From: Burhinus oedicnemus
Lineage: Eukaryota > Chordata > Aves > Charadriiformes > Burhinidae
Assembly (NCBI GenBank): GCA_008921705.1
Contig: VFFE01009204.1
Coordinates: forward strand, 1,380,414-1,444,413
Reading direction: 5' to 3'
Length of the DNA stretch: 64,000 nt
Numbering within the stretch: the first letter of the stretch is position 1; every line of letters starts with the position of its first letter. Both the position numbers and the translations under genes were made by a program. The notes beneath the pieces were generated by a model, which did not search any database, was not told the DNA's origin, and worked only from the letters and a program-made list of their open reading frames with translations. Shown here piece by piece: positions 63,501 through 64,000 of the stretch.

Positions 63501-64000
63501 GAACAGAAATACTTGCTCTTCCTGGGGGATGGACCTATACTACGGCAATAAGAAAAGATTCAATTTTGAATAGAAGGGGGGAAGGGGCAACACAGGCACC
63601 ACCACAGATAACTTCTGAAACGTTAAACTGCCAAATGGAAAGCTGTGAACAGAATGGGAACACTGCTATTCTTGTCACCACACTGAGAAGTGACCAAAAG
63701 CAGTGCACCCAGGCCTGGCCCACGGTCGCAGCAGACCTCTGATCTCCTCGCTGCAGGACCATGTTCCGGGGTCTGTGCATGCATAGCTGTGTGCATGTAA
63801 GGTGACTAGGAACACCATCTCAGGCTCGCACTACAGCCATTTCACCTAAACCCAACACTCAGGCACATAACATTTTATAAGACTGGCACTTAGCTTCAGG
63901 ATGCCAGCCCTGAAGACAGAGGGAGGGAAGGAGGAGGGAATCTTCTCAAAGCAAGGTGTTTCCACTTTACTCAATCAAATAGGGATCTTAAAGCCCCCTG
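60578..64000 (-). other. DMD: DMD intron 5, partial (3' part)
   Basis: Sequence upstream of exon 6 in gene sense. It ends with ttattgcag at 60578; an A run (60624-60636 as T on the plus strand) lies about 47 bases before the exon, and likely branch-point adenines fall between them. No sequence resembling exon 5 (which ends with codons for WNIILHWQ) was found up to 64000. A small GC-rich patch lies at 63030-63170. The remainder is AT-rich and unremarkable. Confidence 0.85.
63030..63170. repeat. Small GC-rich patch with 10-bp tandem copies
   Basis: About 140 bp much richer in G and C than the surroundings, with six or so CpG and many gcagcacc units. ccatgccaca is repeated perfectly at 63101-63110 and 63111-63120. 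It lies in intron 5. It could be a decayed minisatellite or a minor regulatory island; no TATA box, start codon context or donor site makes it an exon. Confidence 0.65.

Overview
The window is intronic vertebrate DNA, almost certainly from a bird and probably a neoavian one. It is AT-rich and has no dense gene content. It carries several truncated CR1 LINEs with the avian 3' signature (repeats of ATTCTATG), plus solo LTRs that resemble well-known bird endogenous retrovirus families. No prokaryotic, viral or organellar gene organisation is visible. The species cannot be named from the sequence alone.

The only host protein-coding sequence recognised is two exons of the dystrophin gene (DMD), on the minus strand. 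Exon 6 is at 60405-60577 (173 bp) and exon 7 at 48501-48619 (119 bp). Both lengths equal those of the human exons (from memory), and splice sites and reading phases fit. Together they encode about 97 residues of the second calponin-homology domain of the N-terminal actin-binding region, including the third actin-binding segment. So 292 of 64,000 bases are coding. The window runs in gene-antisense order: end of intron 5 (64000-60578), exon 6, complete intron 6 (60404-48620, 11,785 bp), exon 7, and at least 48.5 kb of intron 7 (48500-1). Exons 5 and 8 were not found.

The introns hold a record of retroelement insertion. CR1 LINE fragments lie at 13438-13772, 17900-18571, 24880-26115 (an old plus-strand copy interrupted by a minus-strand one), 31601-32414, 44579-45490 and 52315-52860. 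Solo LTRs lie at 28075-28903 and 33525-34243 (both in the transcriptional orientation of DMD) and at 50151-50725 (antisense to DMD). All visible reverse-transcriptase reading frames are 5'-truncated, shifted or stopped, so none looks mobile.

The rest is unique AT-rich intron with simple repeats: an AAAC microsatellite, poly-A/T runs, purine or pyrimidine tracts, a 23-bp alternating purine-pyrimidine (Z-DNA type) tract, and a degenerate 52-bp minisatellite. There is one 20-N assembly gap inside a poly-A run. I found no tRNA, rRNA, CRISPR array or evidence for an undescribed multi-gene system. The more interesting items are the sense-oriented LTRs with polyadenylation signals in a very long intron, the nested CR1 structure, a CR1 with a second 3' tail inside it, the minisatellite, and a TATA-containing hairpin near 26.5 kb.
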